Positions 4,359 to 7,367 of a DNA stretch of 7,367 nucleotides are shown one piece after another. The DNA lies in contig CAXSBR010000048.1 in NCBI GenBank assembly GCA_964236495.1, forward strand, positions 1 through 7,367. Direction: 5' to 3'. Under the pieces are notes generated by a model, which saw only the letters and a list, made by a program, of their open reading frames with translations, was not told where the DNA came from and did no database searches. This DNA is from CAXSBR01 sp964236495. Its GTDB lineage: Bacteria > Actinomycetota > Actinomycetes > Mycobacteriales > Jatrophihabitantaceae. The stretch's first letter is position 1. Each line of letters begins with the position of its first letter. The position numbers and the translations under genes are program-made.

Positions 4359-6572
4359 ATGGACACCAACGCCATGCCAACGAAACCGATCCCCGGCGCG
4401 CCTGGGGTGCAGCCGCCCACGTTGGAGGAGCCGACGACGCCGGTGGAACCGTTGCCGCCCAAGGCCGACCAGCTGGGTCCGGACACGTTGACTCCGACCG
4501 GGGTGCAGACGGGGATGCCCGGTGAGAGCGTTGCTCAGCAGGGGCCGTTGCTGACTACAGCGCATGGGGCGCGGCTGCGTGACACCGATCATTCGTTGCG
4601 GGTGGGTCGGCGTGGTCCGACGCTGCTGCAGGACCATCATCTGCGGGAGAAGGTCAGCCACTTCGATCACGAGCGGATCCCGGAGCGGGTGGTGCACGCC
4701 CGCGGCGCGGCTGCGCACGGTGTGTTCGTGGCCAACGGTGCCGCCGCGGCCGTGTGCAGCGCGGGATTCCTCCAAGCAGACGTCGCCACGCCGGTGTTCG
4801 TGCGGTTCTCGACCGTGCTCGGGTCGCGAGGATCGGCTGATCTGGCGCGGGACACCCGCGGGTTCTCGACCCGGTTCTACACCGCGCAGGGCAACTACGA
4901 CCTGGTCGGCAACAACATCCCGGTGTTCTTCATCCAGGACGGCATCAAGTTCCCCGACCTGATCCACGCCGCGAAACCGCAGCCGGACCGGGAGATCCCG
5001 CAGGCGCAGTCCGCGCATGACTCGTTCTGGGATTTCGCGTCGCTGCACACCGAGGCTCAGGCCCACACCATGTGGAACATGTCCGATCGGGGACTGCCCC
5101 GCTCCTTCCGGACGATGGAAGGCTTCGGCATCCACACGTGGCGCCTGATCAACGCCGCTGGTGAGACGTGCCTGGTGAAGTTCCACTGGAAACCGCGCCA
5201 GGGTGTGCACTCGGTCACCTGGGAGGAGGCGCAACTGGCCAACGGCGCCGACCCGGATTTCCACCGCCGCGACCTGGCCGACGCCATCGAATCCGGCGCC
5301 TATCCGCAGTGGGACTTCGGTATCCAGGTGCTGCCCGACACGCTTGAGGAGACGTTCCAGGGTATCGATCTGTTGGATCCGACGAAGTTCGTGCCCGAGG
5401 AGCTGGCCCCGGTGCAGCTGATCGGCACCCTGACGTTGACTGCCAACCCGACGAACTACTTCGCCGAGACCGAGCAGGTGGCATTCAACCCGTCGAACCT
5501 GGTTGAGGGGATCGACGTCACGAATGACCCGCTGCTGCAGGGTCGCCTGTTTTCCTACCTCGACACCCAGATCACCCGGTTGGGCGGTCCCAACTGGAAC
5601 CAGCTGCCGATTAACCGGGCTCACGCCCCCATCAACGACATGTTGCGCGACGGCTTCCACCAAGACGCCGTGCACGGTGGTGCCGCCCCGTACCGGCCCA
5701 ACTCCCTAGACGGTGGAAACCCGTTCCTCGCCGGCGATGCCGACCATCCCTACCTGGATCTGCCCGTGCCGGTCAAGGCCGGGAACAAGATCCGCGCCCT
5801 GCCGGTGTCGTTCGACGACCACTTCAGCCAGGCGACGCTGTTCTACCGGTCCATGACTCCGATCGAGCGCGACCACATCGTGGCCGCGTACTCGTTCGAG
5901 CTGTCCAAGGTTTACGAGCAGATCATCCGGGAACGGCAGCTGCTGGCGTTGGCCAACATCGATGCCGACCTGTGCCAGCGCGTCGCCCAGAGCCTCGGCC
6001 TACCGGCACCGGCGCCGACGGTGGACGCGGTGCCGGTCGAGCCCAGTCCGGCGCTGTCCCAGATCGGCGGAACGTGGCCGGTCGCCGGACGCATCGTGGG
6101 GATAGTCGTGGGCGAGAACGTCGACCAGGCCGGGGCCGACCAGATCCGGGCCGCAGTGACTGCAGCTGGCGCGGTACCACTGATTGTCGGCCCGCGCGGC
6201 GGGCGAATCGGTGCACTCACCGTGCAACGGACCTACGCCAACGCCGCGTCCATCGAATTCGACGCCCTGATCGTGCTGGGCGCCACCCCGCCCGCACCGG
6301 ACGCGATGCCCGGCCTGGACGCCAAAAGCGGCCTACCCGCCGACCAATCCGGCGACACCGACCCGCGCGTTCTCAAACTGCTCCAAGAAACATGGCGCCA
6401 CGCCAAAGCCATCGGTGCCAGCAACGCGGCACCGACGCTGCAGGCAGCTGGAATACCGTCCACCGCCGCCGGTGTCGTCGACGCAAGCCCACAGGACACC
6501 GCAGAGCAAGTCCTCGACTTGCTTGCCGCACACCGGTCCTGGGATCGGTTCCCCGCCGCCACCGGCATCTGA
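4359..6572 (+). CDS. katE: Large-subunit (clade 2, HPII-type) haem catalase
   Basis: This cytoplasmic catalase converts hydrogen peroxide to water and oxygen. Its 737 residues match the large-subunit clade. A Pro/Thr-rich arm (1-65) is followed by the catalase core (about 70-560), a linker (PAPAPTVDAVPVEPSPAL), and a C-terminal DJ-1/PfpI-like flavodoxin fold from about 590 (GRIVGIVVGENV...LIVGPRGG) to the end. The active site is complete: distal His113 in ERVVHARG, Asn185 in VGNNIPVFFIQD, and haem-ligating Tyr400 with Arg396 in GRLFSYLDTQ. The usual HTEAQAH and GFGIHTWRLIN segments are present. The start is supported by GAGGAG 8 nt upstream. The gene stands alone: no Fur-type regulator is adjacent, the upstream 490 bp is non-coding, and a hairpin follows the stop. 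Its clean sequence contrasts with the decayed gene beside it. Expected to protect in stationary phase or oxidative stress, as its relatives do. Confidence 0.97.
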   Translation: MDTNAMPTKPIPGAPGVQPPTLEEPTTPVEPLPPKADQLGPDTLTPTGVQTGMPGESVAQQGPLLTTAHGARLRDTDHSLRVGRRGPTLLQDHHLREKVSHFDHERIPERVVHARGAAAHGVFVANGAAAAVCSAGFLQADVATPVFVRFSTVLGSRGSADLARDTRGFSTRFYTAQGNYDLVGNNIPVFFIQDGIKFPDLIHAAKPQPDREIPQAQSAHDSFWDFASLHTEAQAHTMWNMSDRGLPRSFRTMEGFGIHTWRLINAAGETCLVKFHWKPRQGVHSVTWEEAQLANGADPDFHRRDLADAIESGAYPQWDFGIQVLPDTLEETFQGIDLLDPTKFVPEELAPVQLIGTLTLTANPTNYFAETEQVAFNPSNLVEGIDVTNDPLLQGRLFSYLDTQITRLGGPNWNQLPINRAHAPINDMLRDGFHQDAVHGGAAPYRPNSLDGGNPFLAGDADHPYLDLPVPVKAGNKIRALPVSFDDHFSQATLFYRSMTPIERDHIVAAYSFELSKVYEQIIRERQLLALANIDADLCQRVAQSLGLPAPAPTVDAVPVEPSPALSQIGGTWPVAGRIVGIVVGENVDQAGADQIRAAVTAAGAVPLIVGPRGGRIGALTVQRTYANAASIEFDALIVLGATPPAPDAMPGLDAKSGLPADQSGDTDPRVLKLLQETWRHAKAIGASNAAPTLQAAGIPSTAAGVVDASPQDTAEQVLDLLAAHRSWDRFPAATGI

Positions 6573-6587
6573 TCGTGGGCGATGCCC

Positions 6588-6608
6588 CCGCCGACCCCGC
6601 GTCGGCGG
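6588..6608 (+). terminator. GC-rich hairpin after katE
   Basis: CCGCCGAC (6588-6595) pairs perfectly with GTCGGCGG (6601-6608) around a 5-nt loop, starting 16 nt after the katE stop. There is no U tract, which is common in actinobacterial terminators. Position and a strong 8-bp stem make termination of katE likely. Confidence 0.6.
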
Positions 6609-6711
6609 CGGCAGCCTGCGCCGCACACCCACGAAGCGCTTTGTCGCTAAAAGCTTTGATGCTTGCTTGTGGTGTGGATGGAAGGAGGCTGTCCCCAGAA
6701 GTTTTCAGGAA
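6609..6711. other. Unassigned stretch between katE and the broken dehydrogenase
   Basis: These ~100 bp belong to neither neighbour. Part of the stretch (about 6630-6670) is visibly richer in A/T than its surroundings and holds the palindrome AAGCGCTT. On the - strand the dehydrogenase similarity stops sharply at 6712, and the frame then reads unrelated residues (FLKTSGDSLLPST). It looks like a deletion or insertion junction, but no insertion-sequence end or target duplication can be recognised. Confidence 0.4.
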
Positions 6712-7318
6712 GGCGAAGAGGACAGCGCCGTCCAGCGGCTCCGGCGGTGCAGCGTCTGCCCGCCCGACGGAGTCGACGCCGAGCTGGCGGGCGAGACGGC
6801 GATTTGCGGCGCCGCGGCTCAGGACGTGAACCCGCATACCCAGGTGCAGCGCGATCTGCGCTGTGAGGTGGGCACTGCCGCCGAAGCCGTACAGCCGATC
6901 GCCTGCCCCGGACGCACCTCGCTGCGCAGCAGCGCGCGGTAGCCGATGATCCCGGCGCACAACAATGGCGCGGCTTGCTCATCGGTCAGCGTGTCGGGCA
7001 GCCGGTAGGCGTAGGCCTGGTCGACGAGGCACTGATCGGCGTAACCGCCGTCCAGGTCCCAGCCGGTGAACTGGGGCGCTGTGCACAGGTTTTCCCGGCC
7101 GCTGCGGCAGGCGGCGCACGTTCGGTCGGTACTGGCGAGCCACGGCACGCCGACACGGTCGCCCAGAGCGAAGCGGTCCGCGCCCGGCCCGAGCGCGTCG
7201 ACGGTGCCCACGACCTCATGACCGGGCGTCACCAGTGGGTGCCGCGGGGGTAGCTCGCCCTCGATCAGGTGCAGGTCGGTGCGCACACCCCGCAGCACCT
7301 GACCCGAACCAGTTGTCC
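6712..7318 (-). pseudogene. Decayed zinc-dependent alcohol dehydrogenase (AdhA-like MDR family)
   Basis: Fragments of a medium-chain zinc alcohol dehydrogenase can be read in three pieces in different frames. QLVRVRCCGVC (about 7314-7283) shifts to RTDLHLIEGELPPRHP, which continues through the zinc-ligand motif TPGHEVVG to CAGIIGYRALLRSEVRPG. It then shifts again near 6895 to LYGFGGSAHLTAQIALHLG (the NAD(P)-binding turn) and on to PPEPLDGAVLFA. Each shift is explained by one missing base (near 7283 and near 6895). The structural zinc loop reads DRTCAACRSGRENLC, so the first of its four usual cysteines is Asp. About the last third of the protein is lost after 6712. The N-terminal 20-30 residues are also not recognisable. 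A working copy would oxidise alcohols or reduce aldehydes; this one cannot be made. It converges on katE and probably has no role now. Confidence 0.85.
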
Positions 7319-7367
7319 GTGGCCATGGCAAAGTCCCCGGTAGTGGCCGGGTTGAGGTCCCCGCTGG

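Noticed and set aside
4356..5675. Long frame of 439 residues antisense to katE
   Set aside because: It mirrors the strongly biased codons of katE. It is rich in Arg, His, Val and Gln with no recognisable domain, and katE on the other strand is certain.
1..7367. CRISPR array, tRNA, rRNA or transposase
   Set aside because: No regularly spaced repeat array, cloverleaf sequence, rRNA-like segment or transposase motif was found on either strand by eye.

Overview
The window is high-GC DNA with strong G/C preference at third codon positions, Shine-Dalgarno-led genes, serine resolvases and a large-subunit catalase. This points to an actinobacterium. No tRNA, rRNA, CRISPR array or transposase is visible. 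The mix of recombinases, a toxin-antitoxin-like cassette, a frameshifted gene and a decayed gene looks like an accessory region, such as a plasmid or a genomic-island edge, rather than core chromosome.

Left part (1-1718, + strand): a small serine resolvase sits behind a near-consensus promoter (TTGACA, 17 nt, TAGGTT) and a good Shine-Dalgarno. The only start that keeps its catalytic serine is an ATC codon. It is followed by a ParB-like protein with a DGQHR motif.

Middle part (1777-2671, - strand): a compact operon reads, in transcription order, a small BrnT/RelE-like candidate toxin, a ribbon-helix-helix candidate antitoxin that overlaps it by ATGA, and an unknown 90-residue protein. A 32-bp near-perfect palindrome lies directly upstream and is the obvious candidate operator.

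Second resolvase unit (2690-3865, + strand): a second, clearly different serine resolvase overlaps by ATGA a gene for a short membrane-anchored protein. That protein ends early, but its reading appears to continue in another frame to 3865, so a single-base deletion is likely. About 490 bp with no convincing gene follows.

Right part (4359-7367): katE, a full-length clade-2 catalase with a C-terminal DJ-1/PfpI-like domain and intact catalytic residues, ends at a GC-rich hairpin. Converging on it is the wreck of a zinc-dependent alcohol dehydrogenase on the - strand. It has two single-base deletions, a missing structural cysteine and a lost 3' end. The roughly 100 bp between the two is unexplained and may mark a recombination junction.
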